A DNA stretch of 15,646 bases from JAVBOW01 sp031551595 (GCA_031551595.1 JAVBNK010000010.1:1-15646), one strand, 5' to 3'; shown: positions 1-7,846, counted from the first letter of the stretch. Notes: a model not told the origin generated them from the sequence alone. Translations and numbers: made by a program.

Positions 1-1702
1 ACGAGGCGAGCACCCCGAACAGGAAGAACAGGTTGCAGATCAGCGCCACGTTGGCGATCAGGCCGCCCTTGTTGTAATACAGGGCCATGTAGAGCAGCAC
101 CAGGCATACCGCCAGGATTAACGACGACATACCGGAGTTGATCGACTCCTGTCCGAGCGACGGGCCAACCACGGTATCCTGCACGATACGCGCCGGGGCG
201 GGCAGTTTACCCGATTTGAGCACGTTGGCCAAGTCGCGCGCTTCCTGGATCGTGAAGCGGCCGGTGATCGAGGATTGTCCGCCTTCAATGGCGTTCTGTA
301 CGGTGGGGGCCGAGTAGACGTAGCCGTCCAGCACGATGGCGATGGACGAACCCACGTTGTCGGCCGTAAGGCGCGCCCATTGCTTGGTGCCGACCGAGTT
401 CATCGACATTGACACGCGGGCGTCCGCGCCGTGTTCCGAATATTCTTCATGGGCATTGGTCACCGCACCGCCGTCGAGCGGGGCCATACCGTTGCTGGGC
501 ACTTTGATGGCGTAGAGTTCGAATACCGCATCCTTGCTGCCTGCAACCGCATCATTATCTATCTCAATGGGTTTCACTCCCCACATCAGCCGCAGGTCGC
601 GCGGCAGGATGGCTTTCACCTGGGGCAGCGCGAGGTATTTGTTGACGGCCGACGTATCGGTGAATGCGGCGCGTCCGACCACGGGGCCGCCGAATACCTG
701 CCCGCTGCGCGGATCGTCGTTGAAGGTGAGTTTGCTGCGCAGGGGGTATTCCTTGGCGAAGGCCTCCTTGTCGGCAGAGCTCGTGCCGAGGGTATCGAGT
801 TGCGCGAACAGGTCGTTCTCTTCTTTTTTTACCTCTTCGGCGGGGGCGGCGTCGGGCGTTCCTGCGGTTTCGGCGACCGCTTCGGGCAGGGTCCCTTCGG
901 CCGTGACAGCGGTTTCACCGCCCAGGTCGAGGTATTCTTTCACCGCGCGATCGGCCTGCATGAACATCGGGTGGATCGCCGAGTTGTCATACGTAGCCCA
1001 AAATTCGAGGTTGGCCGTACCCTGGAGCAGTTTGCGCACGCGTTCGGGCTCCTTGACGCCCGGCAGTTCGACCAGCACGCGGCCCGAATTTTTCAGGCGC
1101 TGGATGTTGGGCTGCGTAACGCCGAAACGGTCGATACGCTTGCTCAGGACGTTGTACGAGTTTTCGATGGCGCTTTCGGCCTGTGCGCGCAGCACCTTGA
1201 CCACCTCTTCGTTGGTCGAGGTGGGGTTGATCTGTTCCTTGAGGTCGGGCGTGTTGAATACCAGGGCGAGGGGGGCGTTGCCCGACAGGTTGGCATACGC
1301 CTTGGCGAACAGGCCGACGAAATCCTCGGTGCTTGTTTTCTGCGCTTCGCGGGCCTGGACGATAGCCTGGTTGAAGATGGGGTCCTTGCTGTTGTTGGCC
1401 AATGCTTTGACCACGTCTTCGACCGAGATCTCCAGCATGACGTTCATACCGCCGCGCAGGTCGAGGCCCAGGTTCAGTTCTTTGTCCTTGCACTCTTTGT
1501 AGGTGAAGGAGATGAAGCCGAGGCTGTAGACCGGTTGATTCCGTACCGAATCGATGTAATGCTGCTCTTTGGCGGGATCGCCTGCGCCGTATTCGGCGGC
1601 TTTGTTCTCGACGTGTCGGGTTACGAACGTGAAGGAGAGCTGGTAGAGGCACGCGATGCCCAGCAGGATCGCAACCAGCCTGATTGCACCTTTATTCTGC
1701 AT
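1..1702 (-). CDS. secDF: Protein translocase subunit SecD, probably SecDF fusion (5' part of gene; cut by window edge)
   Basis: This is the first 567 codons of a SecD/SecDF protein, which uses the proton gradient to help complete preprotein export through SecYEG in the inner membrane. The ATG at 1702-1700 begins MQNKGAIRLVAILL, giving a first membrane segment at about residues 6-24. The SecD signature LGLDLRGG is at residues 78-85 and opens the large periplasmic domain, which is followed by membrane segments at about 524-543 and 546-567. A low-complexity Glu/Ala/Pro insert in the periplasmic part contains AAPAEEVKKEE. Bacteroidetes usually carry SecD and SecF as one chain of about 1000 residues. 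The frame is still open at base 1, so the fusion is inferred. A good promoter lies 50-80 bp upstream. A 429-codon antisense frame overlaps this gene and is a shadow. Confidence 0.95.
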   Translation of the reverse strand, partial: MQNKGAIRLVAILLGIACLYQLSFTFVTRHVENKAAEYGAGDPAKEQHYIDSVRNQPVYSLGFISFTYKECKDKELNLGLDLRGGMNVMLEISVEDVVKALANNSKDPIFNQAIVQAREAQKTSTEDFVGLFAKAYANLSGNAPLALVFNTPDLKEQINPTSTNEEVVKVLRAQAESAIENSYNVLSKRIDRFGVTQPNIQRLKNSGRVLVELPGVKEPERVRKLLQGTANLEFWATYDNSAIHPMFMQADRAVKEYLDLGGETAVTAEGTLPEAVAETAGTPDAAPAEEVKKEENDLFAQLDTLGTSSADKEAFAKEYPLRSKLTFNDDPRSGQVFGGPVVGRAAFTDTSAVNKYLALPQVKAILPRDLRLMWGVKPIEIDNDAVAGSKDAVFELYAIKVPSNGMAPLDGGAVTNAHEEYSEHGADARVSMSMNSVGTKQWARLTADNVGSSIAIVLDGYVYSAPTVQNAIEGGQSSITGRFTIQEARDLANVLKSGKLPAPARIVQDTVVGPSLGQESINSGMSSLILAVCLVLLYMALYYNKGGLIANVALICNLFFLFGVLAS

Positions 1703-1754
1703 TGTGTCAGTTGTTTATGAATAGGTTATTTTCTTATTCGCAGTCAATAGTCTG

Positions 1755-1785
1755 CAAAAATAGGCATTTTTTCCGAAATATCAAC
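1755..1785 (-). promoter_or_regulatory. Bacteroidetes-type promoter for secDF
   Basis: Read on the minus strand, TATTTTTG (plus 1755-1762) fits the TAnnTTTG -7 consensus exactly. GTTG (plus 1782-1785) sits 19 bp upstream as a -33 element. The -7 box ends about 52 bp before the secDF ATG. Confidence 0.7.
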
Positions 1786-1829
1786 CGGCACCGCTTATTT
1801 TAAAGGTGTTTGGGCGGGAATGACAGAAA

Positions 1830-1863
1830 AAGGATATCTCCGTGCCGTTACGGAGATATCCTT
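1830..1863 (-). terminator. Intrinsic terminator of the AI-2E family gene
   Basis: This is a perfect 14-bp inverted repeat, AAGGATATCTCCGT and its complement at 1830-1843 and 1850-1863, with a 6-nt loop. On the minus strand it is followed by a run of five T. It lies about 30 bp past the stop codon at 1895 and separates that gene from the secDF promoter. Confidence 0.9.
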
Positions 1864-1894
1864 CAAGTCCGCGGCCTTGCGTTGCAAAACCGGT

Positions 1895-2992
1895 TTATTT
1901 TTTCGGTTTCCGCCGCTGCGCGCCGCAGAGGGTGCGGATCGCTTGGACCGTCGTATTTTCTTTGGGGCCGGGGCCGGGTGCGGCCACGTGCCCTTTGAGG
2001 AATTCGTTGCGGTAGATCTTCACCAGCAGTCGGAAACCGTCGATCAGCAACGGTCCGAAGATGATGCCCCAGAATCCGAACAGGTTCAATCCCAGAATGA
2101 TACCGAAGAGTGTGACGGCCGGGTGGACGTCGGCGTATCGTTTGAGCAGCACCATGCGGATCAGGTTGTCCACGTTCGAAGTGATCAGCGCCCCGTAGAG
2201 CACCAGCACGATGCCCTGCCATACCTGGCCGCCGACCATGAGGTTGACCGCAAGCAACCCCCACACGCTCGCCGATCCGACCACAGGCACCAGCCCCATC
2301 ACGCCCGTCAGCACGCCCCACACCACCGGATTGCCTGCATCCAGCATCCAATAGCCCAGGCCCGACACGACGGCCTGGCCGGCCACGACGATCGGGATGC
2401 CTATGGCGTTGCTGACCACCATGTTTTTGGTTTCCTGCCCCAACAGGCAGATGCTGTGCGGCGAGAGGGGCAGCATAGCCGTCGAACGCTCCAGTTGTTC
2501 GCGTGCCTGGAGCATGAAGAACAGCACCACCAGCATCAGGAAACCGTTGACCAGGATGCTTCCCGTGGTGGCAAACAACCCCGGCACCCAATTCCCGGCC
2601 GACTGGATCGCCTTGTCGACCATATCCTTTGAAAACAGGTCGTAGCCCGTGTGTGAGAGGATGAAATCATGCACCGCATTGAGCTTATCGACGATCACAC
2701 GGGGGTCGAATCCCTGGAGTTTCGAGATCACCAGGCCGGCGACGCCCCCGCCGATGACGAACACCACCAGGATCGTAACCACCACCAGCAGCGCCGACGT
2801 GAGCGTCTTGTTCCATCCCCGCGCGGTCAGTCGCCGGTGGGGGCCGCGCAGCAGCATGTAGAGCGTGAACGCACCCAGGAATGCGCTGATGAAATATTTC
2901 AGCTCATACACGATAAGGCAAAGCAGTGCGGCCAGGATCACGATGAATCCCACCTGGCGTATCTGTTGGTTGAGTTCTTTTCCGGTCAGCAT
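1895..2992 (-). CDS. AI-2E family transporter (PerM-like) membrane protein
   Basis: The 365-residue polytopic inner-membrane protein has the typical length and pattern of the AI-2E/PerM family (UPF0118). Two hydrophobic helices occupy about residues 14-45 and another lies at about 63-88. A hydrophilic central part (VIVDKLNAVHDFILSHTGYD) follows. After it come several helices: about 150-172, then 200-290 with the family-like GVLTGVMGLVPVVGS stretch, and one near 300-345 (FGIILGLNLFGFWGIIFGP). The tail is basic (RKPKK). Members export AI-2, act as Na+/H+ antiporters or are uncharacterised, so the substrate here cannot be named. The ATG at 2992 gives MLTGKELNQQ just before the first helix. No exact TAnnTTTG box is visible upstream; the leader holds the GC-rich repeats listed separately. 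A strong terminator follows the gene. Confidence 0.88.
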   Translation of the reverse strand: MLTGKELNQQIRQVGFIVILAALLCLIVYELKYFISAFLGAFTLYMLLRGPHRRLTARGWNKTLTSALLVVVTILVVFVIGGGVAGLVISKLQGFDPRVIVDKLNAVHDFILSHTGYDLFSKDMVDKAIQSAGNWVPGLFATTGSILVNGFLMLVVLFFMLQAREQLERSTAMLPLSPHSICLLGQETKNMVVSNAIGIPIVVAGQAVVSGLGYWMLDAGNPVVWGVLTGVMGLVPVVGSASVWGLLAVNLMVGGQVWQGIVLVLYGALITSNVDNLIRMVLLKRYADVHPAVTLFGIILGLNLFGFWGIIFGPLLIDGFRLLVKIYRNEFLKGHVAAPGPGPKENTTVQAIRTLCGAQRRKPKK

Positions 2993-3074
2993 GTTTCTGG
3001 TTTTAGGGTCAACAGGTTACAAATACCCGGCCATAAAGGCGGGGAAAATGGAAGGCGGAATAAAAGTCAAATCC

Positions 3075-3172
3075 CCTGCGGCAGGGCCGGGGGCGAAACC
3101 ACTCTCCGGGCCTTGCGGCAGACAGGTCGCAAATTCCCCGTGTGCCGGAAGGCACCTGCGGCAGGGCCGGGG
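3075..3172. repeat. Pair of 18-bp GC-rich direct repeats in the aqpZ/AI-2E intergenic gap
   Basis: CCTGCGGCAGGGCCGGGG occurs exactly at 3075-3092 and again at 3155-3172, with starts 80 bp apart. The first 11 bp of each unit (CCTGCGGCAGG) are close to palindromic. A degenerate third form (CCTTGCGGCAGACAGG) lies between them at about 3112-3127. A small hairpin, GTGCC with GGCAC around a 4-nt loop, precedes the second copy. On the minus strand the whole stretch is the leader of the AI-2E gene, just after the aquaporin terminator. Confidence 0.7.
3085..3102 (-). repeat. Dispersed 18-bp GC-rich element, copy 1
   Basis: The plus-strand string GGCCGGGGGCGAAACCAC is shared exactly with 10760-10777. 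Both copies lie in the leader of a minus-strand gene, 3' of the previous gene's terminator and in the same orientation. Confidence 0.6.
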
Positions 3173-3178
3173 CATAAA

Positions 3179-3206
3179 AACGCCGTGCTTTCAGGGGCAC
3201 GGCGTT
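3179..3206 (-). terminator. Intrinsic terminator of the aquaporin gene
   Basis: A 10-bp perfect inverted repeat (AACGCCGTGC at 3179-3188, GCACGGCGTT at 3197-3206) encloses an 8-nt loop. On the minus strand it runs into TTTTTATG. It starts 17 bp after the aquaporin stop codon. The loop reads CCCTGAAA on the minus strand and resembles the loop of the terminator at 10836-10863. Confidence 0.88.
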
Positions 3207-3222
3207 CCTTGATCGCAAGAGT

Positions 3223-3870
3223 TTACCCTTCTTTGAAGAGGCATTTGCCGAAAGCCGCCGCCAATGCGCCGCCGGCCAGCGGGGCCGCGATGAACAGCCA
3301 CAGTTGCGCCAGGGGGACGCCGCCTGCGAACAATGCGGGGCCGATACTCCGGGCGGGATTGACCGACGTGCCGGTGATGGGAATGCAAACGATGTGCACC
3401 AGCACCAGCGCAAGGCCGATGGCCAGCCCGGCGAAGCCCGCGGGGGCTTGCGGCCGGGTCGCGCCGAGCACCACCAGCACGAAGATGAACGTGAACACGA
3501 CCTCGGCCACGAGCGCCGCGGCCATATCGCCTTCAAGGTATTGATTGGCTCCGGTACCTATAAGTCCCATCTGCGACGTAATGACCCACAGGACGGCCGA
3601 CCCGATGCAGGCGCCGACGACCTGGAAAAGCATATACATGCCGGCGTCCTTGCCCGAGATACGTCCCGAGAGGAGCATCCCGAGAGTGATCGCGGGATTG
3701 ATGTGGCAACCCGACACGGGGCCTATGGCATAGGCCATCGCCACGACAGCCAGGCCGAACGCGAAGGCGATCCCGAGGAATCCCACCTCCCCGCCTGCGA
3801 TCACGGCGCTGCCGCAACCCATCAGCACGAGCACCATTGTGCCAACCATTTCAGCTACATATTTTTTCAT
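3223..3870 (-). CDS. aqpZ: Aquaporin Z-like water channel (MIP family)
   Basis: The 215-residue inner-membrane channel probably mediates passive water flow. Both MIP signature loops are present: HINPA at residues 56-60 and SVNPARS at 169-175. By comparison with E. coli AqpZ, the selectivity-filter residues appear to be Phe38, His159, Thr168 and Arg174, the narrow water-specific set and not the glycerol-facilitator set. The six long hydrophobic segments and overall length match AqpZ-type proteins. I chose the ATG at 3870 (MKKYVAEMVGT). The frame stays open to 3897, but an upstream start there would fall inside the -7 promoter box at 3895-3902. The gene forms its own unit with a promoter 24 bp upstream and a terminator 17 bp downstream. 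Confidence 0.93.
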   Translation of the reverse strand: MKKYVAEMVGTMVLVLMGCGSAVIAGGEVGFLGIAFAFGLAVVAMAYAIGPVSGCHINPAITLGMLLSGRISGKDAGMYMLFQVVGACIGSAVLWVITSQMGLIGTGANQYLEGDMAAALVAEVVFTFIFVLVVLGATRPQAPAGFAGLAIGLALVLVHIVCIPITGTSVNPARSIGPALFAGGVPLAQLWLFIAAPLAGGALAAAFGKCLFKEG

Positions 3871-3894
3871 AATTCCGATGTGTTGGTTACGCCG

Positions 3895-3902
3895 CAAAGA
3901 TA
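3895..3902 (-). promoter_or_regulatory. -7 box of the aquaporin promoter
   Basis: The minus-strand TATCTTTG matches TAnnTTTG and ends 24 bp before the ATG at 3870. No clear TTTG is found at the -33 spacing. Its position fixes the downstream ATG as the start. Confidence 0.6.
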
Positions 3903-3983
3903 CGAAATATATTGTTTTATCGCATTCCGGGGCACTTTACGGCAGGTATGCGGCCCGGTCCGATTACCGGCATTCTCTATAAA

Positions 3984-4015
3984 AACCGTGCCAGACCGTT
4001 CATCCTGAAACGGTT
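3984..4015 (-). terminator. Possible terminator of aspartate kinase (weak, distant)
   Basis: Two alternative short inverted repeats are visible: AACCGT/ACGGTT at 3984-3989 and 4010-4015, and ACCGTT/AACGGT at 3995-4000 and 4009-4014. On the minus strand the outer one runs into TTTTTAT. It lies about 140 bp past the aspartate kinase stop, after a GC-rich stretch with no reading frame I can support. The large loop makes this uncertain. Confidence 0.3.
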
Positions 4016-4157
4016 CGCTCCTGCCGTACCGCAGGCGGCATCCGGGTCCCGGCCGGCCCGGGGCCCCGCGTCGTCATGACGCAAGCCGCCCGGCGCATGG
4101 GGATTTAGGATCGCACCGGCACTTCCGCCCTGCCATGGGCGACGGCAGGCGACCCGT

Positions 4158-5426
4158 TTACTTTGCGGCCGTTCTGCGCACGATACGCACGATGCGGCGG
4201 GTGCGCTGGCTGAGGAACACCCCGTCGGCTTCGGCGTGCAGGGCGTAGAGCCCCGGCGTATAGCCCCGGATGGTGAGCAGTTCCATGCCGCTGTTGTAGA
4301 CCACGCGGAAATCGCGGTGCAACTCATCGATGGCCTGCGGCAGGTTGCGGGCGTCGTCCACACACAGGCTCAGGTTCACCGCCGAGCTCTGGATCAGGTT
4401 CACCTTCATCCCCAGCCGGTCGAACAGCGACAGGATGTCCAGCATCCGCTCTTCCAGCACGAACGAAAAATCCTTCGGCCGGATCGACACCAACACCTGA
4501 TGGCGCTTCAGGATAAGAATCGGCGTGTCGATCACGCCCTGCATTTCGCCGCGGATGACGCTTCCCGTGCCCTCGTGGTCACCGAACGGGCGCACATACA
4601 AAGGTATCTGCTTATTCTGAAGAGGCTTGATGGTTTTGGGATGGATGACCTGGGCGCCGCTGTAGGCCAGCTCCACCGCGTCGAGGTACGTCAGTTCGGG
4701 GATGAGCTGCGTGTCCGGGAACAGCCTCGGGTCGGCGTTCAGGATGCCCGGCACGTCTTTCCAGATCACCGCCTGCGAGGCGTCGAGCATATTGGCGGCC
4801 ACGGCGGCCGAGTAGTCCGAACCTTCGCGGCCGAGGGTGGTCGTCGCGCCTTCGGGGGTGGCGCCGATGAAGCCCTGGCCGATGAAAACACGCACCGAGG
4901 GATCTGACGCGGCAGCTTCCAGCAGGGGCGCCGACTCGTCCAGGAGCACATCCGCATCGCGGTGGCGGCGGTCCGTGACGATGCACCGGCGCATGTCGAT
5001 CCAGCGGTTGGGGACGCCCGCCTTTTGCAGGTATTCCGAAATGACGGCGGTCGAAAGCAACTCGCCGTAACTGACCAGCGCGTCGTACGCACGGTCATAT
5101 TCGGCCGCATCGACCGGCCCGTCCGGATAACCTTCGATCATGCCGCGCACGGCGGCATAAAGTTCGCTCACAGCCTCCGGGCGTGCCCCGGTAAGCCCCT
5201 CGGCGATCGAGTCGTGGTACGTTTCGACCTGCGAGAACAGGCGCAGGGCTTCCGCGCGGTCGCCTGCGACCATGCGTTCGAGCACCGCTTCCATGGCGTT
5301 GGTGGTCTTTCCCATCGCCGACACGATCACCAGCAGCCTTTCGTCCGTCTTTCGCACGATCCCGGCCAGGTTGCGCACGCCGTCCGCCGAATTGACCGAC
5401 GCGCCTCCGAATTTATAGACGAGCAT
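4158..5426 (-). CDS. lysC: Aspartate kinase (monofunctional, EC 2.7.2.4)
   Basis: The enzyme phosphorylates L-aspartate with ATP in the cytoplasm, the committed step to lysine, threonine, methionine and diaminopimelate. The 422-residue chain starts MLVYKFGGAS, with the kinase motif KFGG at residues 5-8. SAMGKTTNA is at 36-44 and the substrate/ATP loop TTLGREGSDYSAA at 196-208. The kinase domain ends near residue 300. Two ACT-type segments follow at about 308-365 and 371-405, which usually bind the feedback amino acid. No homoserine dehydrogenase domain is fused, so this is the LysC-like type; the symbol is assigned by function only. The frame extends upstream to 5543, but the family N-terminus begins exactly at the ATG at 5426. 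The leader holds a strong hairpin with a T-tract (5470-5531) that may regulate it. No lysine-pathway neighbours are seen. Confidence 0.93.
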   Translation of the reverse strand: MLVYKFGGASVNSADGVRNLAGIVRKTDERLLVIVSAMGKTTNAMEAVLERMVAGDRAEALRLFSQVETYHDSIAEGLTGARPEAVSELYAAVRGMIEGYPDGPVDAAEYDRAYDALVSYGELLSTAVISEYLQKAGVPNRWIDMRRCIVTDRRHRDADVLLDESAPLLEAAASDPSVRVFIGQGFIGATPEGATTTLGREGSDYSAAVAANMLDASQAVIWKDVPGILNADPRLFPDTQLIPELTYLDAVELAYSGAQVIHPKTIKPLQNKQIPLYVRPFGDHEGTGSVIRGEMQGVIDTPILILKRHQVLVSIRPKDFSFVLEERMLDILSLFDRLGMKVNLIQSSAVNLSLCVDDARNLPQAIDELHRDFRVVYNSGMELLTIRGYTPGLYALHAEADGVFLSQRTRRIVRIVRRTAAK

Positions 5427-5469
5427 AGTGTGTATGTTACTTATAATAAGTATTTCGGGACCGACCCAA

Positions 5470-5531
5470 AAAATAAAGCCGTCAGGCGGCCGTTTCCCGC
5501 CCCTCGCCCGGGAGGGCTGCGGGCTGACGGC
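5470..5531 (-). terminator. Nested GC-rich hairpin with T-tract in the aspartate kinase leader (attenuator or second terminator)
   Basis: On the minus strand GCCGTCAG (plus 5524-5531) pairs with CTGACGGC (plus 5478-5485). Inside it are stacked CCCGC/GCGGG and CCCTC/GAGGG pairs with a 6-nt loop and one bulged strand. The outer stem is followed directly by TTTATTTTTT. This is the form of an intrinsic terminator. It lies 44 bp before the aspartate kinase ATG and 30 bp beyond the strong terminator of the upstream peptidase gene. Confidence 0.6.
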
Positions 5532-5562
5532 CCTGCAATACAAGGCCGGGTTTACAAAGAAA

Positions 5563-5597
5563 CAAAGAACCCCGGAAGCATTGCCCGGGATTCTTTG
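5563..5597 (-). terminator. Intrinsic terminator of the prolyl oligopeptidase gene
   Basis: The 13-nt arms at 5563-5575 and 5585-5597 pair fully when read on the minus strand, with one U-G wobble. The loop is 9 nt and the stem runs into TTTCTTTG. It starts 29 bp past the stop codon at 5626. Confidence 0.8.
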
Positions 5598-5625
5598 CCT
5601 ATATGCCTGACCTTTCGATCATGCC

Positions 5626-7761
5626 TTATTTGAAGCTGACCTTCGACCCGGTGTTCCAGAACAGGAACGAGTAGACGTCGGCGGCCTCTTCGATACGTTT
5701 TGCGGTCGGTTTGCCCGCGCCGTGTCCCGCTTTGGTGTCGATGCGGATCAGGCAGGGATTGTCGCAGCCCTGCGCGGCCTGGAGCGTGGCGGCGAACTTG
5801 AACGAGTGGGCCGGCACGACGCGGTCGTCATGGTCGGCGGTGGTCACCAGCGTCGCCGGGTAGCACACGCCGGGCTTGATGTTGTGCAGCGGCGAGTATT
5901 TATAGAGGTATGCGAACTGCGCGGGATCTTCGCTGCAGCCATACTCCACGGCCCATCCCCAGCCCACGGTGAATTTGTGGTAACGCAGCATATCCATCAC
6001 GCCCACGGCCGGGAAAGCCACTGCGACCAGTTCCGGACGCTGCACCATGCAGGCGCCCACGAGCAGTCCGCCGTTCGAACCGCCGGCGATGGCGAGTTTT
6101 TTGGAGGAAGTATACTTGTTGTCGATCAGGTATTCGGCGGCGGCGATGAAATCGTCGAACACGTTCTGTTTCTTATCGAGCATTCCGTCGCGGTGCCATT
6201 TTTCGCCGTACTCGTTACCGCCGCGCAGGTTGGCCACCACGAATACGCCGCCCTGCTCGACGAACATCAGCGCCGAGGGGTTGAAACCGGGCGTGAGGGG
6301 CGAGTTGAAGCCGCCGTAACCGTACAGGTAACAGGGGTTCTTGCCGTCGAACTTGATGTCCTTGCGGTGCAGCACGAACATCGACACCTGCGTACCGTCC
6401 TTGCTGGGGTAGAACACCTGCTCGAAGGTGAACAACGCGGGGTCGTAAGCCATTTCGGGGGTTTTCGAGAATTGGGTCGATGAGCCCGAAGCAAGGTCAT
6501 AGCGGTAAACGGCCGAAGGGGTGAGGTAGTTGGCGAACGAGTAGAAGGTTTCCGTAGCCTCCTGTTTGCCGCCGAAACCGCCTGCGGTACCCATGCCGGG
6601 CAATTCGACCTCACGGACCAACTGTCCTTTGAAATCCATCTGGTAGACTTTGCTCATCGCCTTTTCGAGGTACGAGGCCACCAGGTAGCCGCCCACCGAG
6701 CTGACGCCCTGCAGCAGTTTGTCCGGCGCTTCGGCGATCACTTCGACCGGCTGGCCGCCCTTTACCAGGTCGAATTCCACCAAGCGGTAGTTCGACGCGT
6801 TTTCATTGGTATAGACCAACGCCTTGTCGTCGACGCACTCCACCACGCCGTAGTCGTATTCGAAGCCCGGGAACATCACTTTAAATGCCGAGCCGGGTTT
6901 GGTAAGGTCTTTATAGAGGATCTCCGAGCCGCGGGTACCTTCCGTGACTTCGACGAACAGGTAGCGGCAATCGTCGCTGATCGAGGCGTGGAAATAGCGC
7001 AGCGGATGCTGGAAGTCGGTGTAGACGAGCCTGTCGGCCGACTGCGGGGTCCCCATTTTGTGGTAGCATACCTTCTGGTTGCGGTTCTGCGCCGAGAGCA
7101 TACTCTTCTGGTCGGGCTCGTCGTAGCGGCTGTAATAGAAGCCTTCCCTGTCCCAACTCATGCCTGAGAATTTCACCCATCGGATGACATCCTCCAGTTT
7201 CGCGCCCGTTTCCACATCCATGAAATGGATCTCGGACCAGTCCGAGCCCGATGCCGATACGGTGTAGCCCATAATCTTGTCGTCCTTCGAGAAGGAGATG
7301 CCGCCCAGGGCCACCGTGCCGTCCTCCGAAAGTTTATTCGGGTCGAGGAACACTTCGGGCGTGCCGTCCAGGCCTTTCTGCCGGTAGACGACGCTCTGGT
7401 TTTGCAGGCCGTCGTTATACGAGAAGAAATAATATTCGCCCACTTGGGTCGGAGCGCCCTGTTTGGGGTAGTTCCACAGTTCGGTGAGGCGTGCTTTGAC
7501 CTGTTCGCGGTAAGGGATCCGGGCCAGGTAGCCGAACGTCACTTCGTTCTGTGCGGCGACCCAGGCGGCGGTTTCGGCCGAATTGTCGTCTTCGAGCCAG
7601 CGGTAGGGGTCGGCCACCGGGGTGCCGTGGTAGTCGTCCACGACCGTAGAGTCCATGCGTGTTTCGGGATAGGTCACCTTGATCTTTTTGGAGTTTCCTG
7701 CACAGCCTGCAAGCATCAGGCCTGAGCCTGCGACGACTGCCAACGTAACAAGTTTTTTCAT
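5626..7761 (-). CDS. Prolyl oligopeptidase (S9A family), lipoprotein
   Basis: This serine peptidase of clan SC cleaves short peptides after proline. The 711-residue chain has an N-terminal beta-propeller (roughly residues 90-440) that gates the C-terminal alpha/beta-hydrolase domain. The catalytic triad is visible: Ser562 in GGSNGG, Asp643-646 in ADHDDRVVP and His680 in GHGAGKP. These positions closely match classical prolyl oligopeptidases of about 710 residues. The ATG at 7761 starts MKKLVTLAVVAGSGLMLAGC, a signal peptide with lipobox LAGC and Cys20. The mature enzyme is therefore probably anchored to a membrane on the periplasmic or surface side, as in related Bacteroidetes enzymes, and is unlike the cytosolic animal form. 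The frame runs upstream to 7854 but would cross the promoter and a terminator. The gene is its own transcription unit. Confidence 0.94.
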   Translation of the reverse strand: MKKLVTLAVVAGSGLMLAGCAGNSKKIKVTYPETRMDSTVVDDYHGTPVADPYRWLEDDNSAETAAWVAAQNEVTFGYLARIPYREQVKARLTELWNYPKQGAPTQVGEYYFFSYNDGLQNQSVVYRQKGLDGTPEVFLDPNKLSEDGTVALGGISFSKDDKIMGYTVSASGSDWSEIHFMDVETGAKLEDVIRWVKFSGMSWDREGFYYSRYDEPDQKSMLSAQNRNQKVCYHKMGTPQSADRLVYTDFQHPLRYFHASISDDCRYLFVEVTEGTRGSEILYKDLTKPGSAFKVMFPGFEYDYGVVECVDDKALVYTNENASNYRLVEFDLVKGGQPVEVIAEAPDKLLQGVSSVGGYLVASYLEKAMSKVYQMDFKGQLVREVELPGMGTAGGFGGKQEATETFYSFANYLTPSAVYRYDLASGSSTQFSKTPEMAYDPALFTFEQVFYPSKDGTQVSMFVLHRKDIKFDGKNPCYLYGYGGFNSPLTPGFNPSALMFVEQGGVFVVANLRGGNEYGEKWHRDGMLDKKQNVFDDFIAAAEYLIDNKYTSSKKLAIAGGSNGGLLVGACMVQRPELVAVAFPAVGVMDMLRYHKFTVGWGWAVEYGCSEDPAQFAYLYKYSPLHNIKPGVCYPATLVTTADHDDRVVPAHSFKFAATLQAAQGCDNPCLIRIDTKAGHGAGKPTAKRIEEAADVYSFLFWNTGSKVSFK

Positions 7762-7797
7762 AATGTATGCCGGGTTTTGGAATTTGCGTAATCCCGA

Positions 7798-7828
7798 CAA
7801 AGTTATAAACAAATCGGCAATATGGAAA
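7798..7828 (-). promoter_or_regulatory. Bacteroidetes-type promoter for the prolyl oligopeptidase
   Basis: The minus-strand TAACTTTG (plus 7798-7805) is an exact TAnnTTTG box. TTTC (plus 7825-7828) lies 19 bp upstream as a near -33 element. The ATG at 7761 is 36 bp downstream. Confidence 0.65.
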
Positions 7829-7846
7829 CGGCTGTGCGCAAAAAAA

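Noticed and set aside
431..1720. 429-codon open frame on the plus strand
   Set aside because: It lies antisense to secDF, whose protein is clearly recognisable. The translated antisense product is low-quality, rich in His, Gln and Arg, and matches no family pattern. GC-rich codon bias opens such frames.
1820..2632. Plus-strand frame of 270 codons, and similar long frames opposite most genes
   Set aside because: They are shadows of the AI-2E gene and others. Their products are rich in His, Gln and Arg, as expected from reading codons backwards.
3075..3172. CRISPR array
   Set aside because: There are only two exact repeats of 18 bp, the spacing is irregular relative to a third degenerate copy, and no cas genes are present.
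5427..5543. N-terminal extension of aspartate kinase to 5543
   Set aside because: The family N-terminus (VYKFGG) begins at the ATG at 5426. The extension crosses the leader hairpin and reads as non-family sequence.
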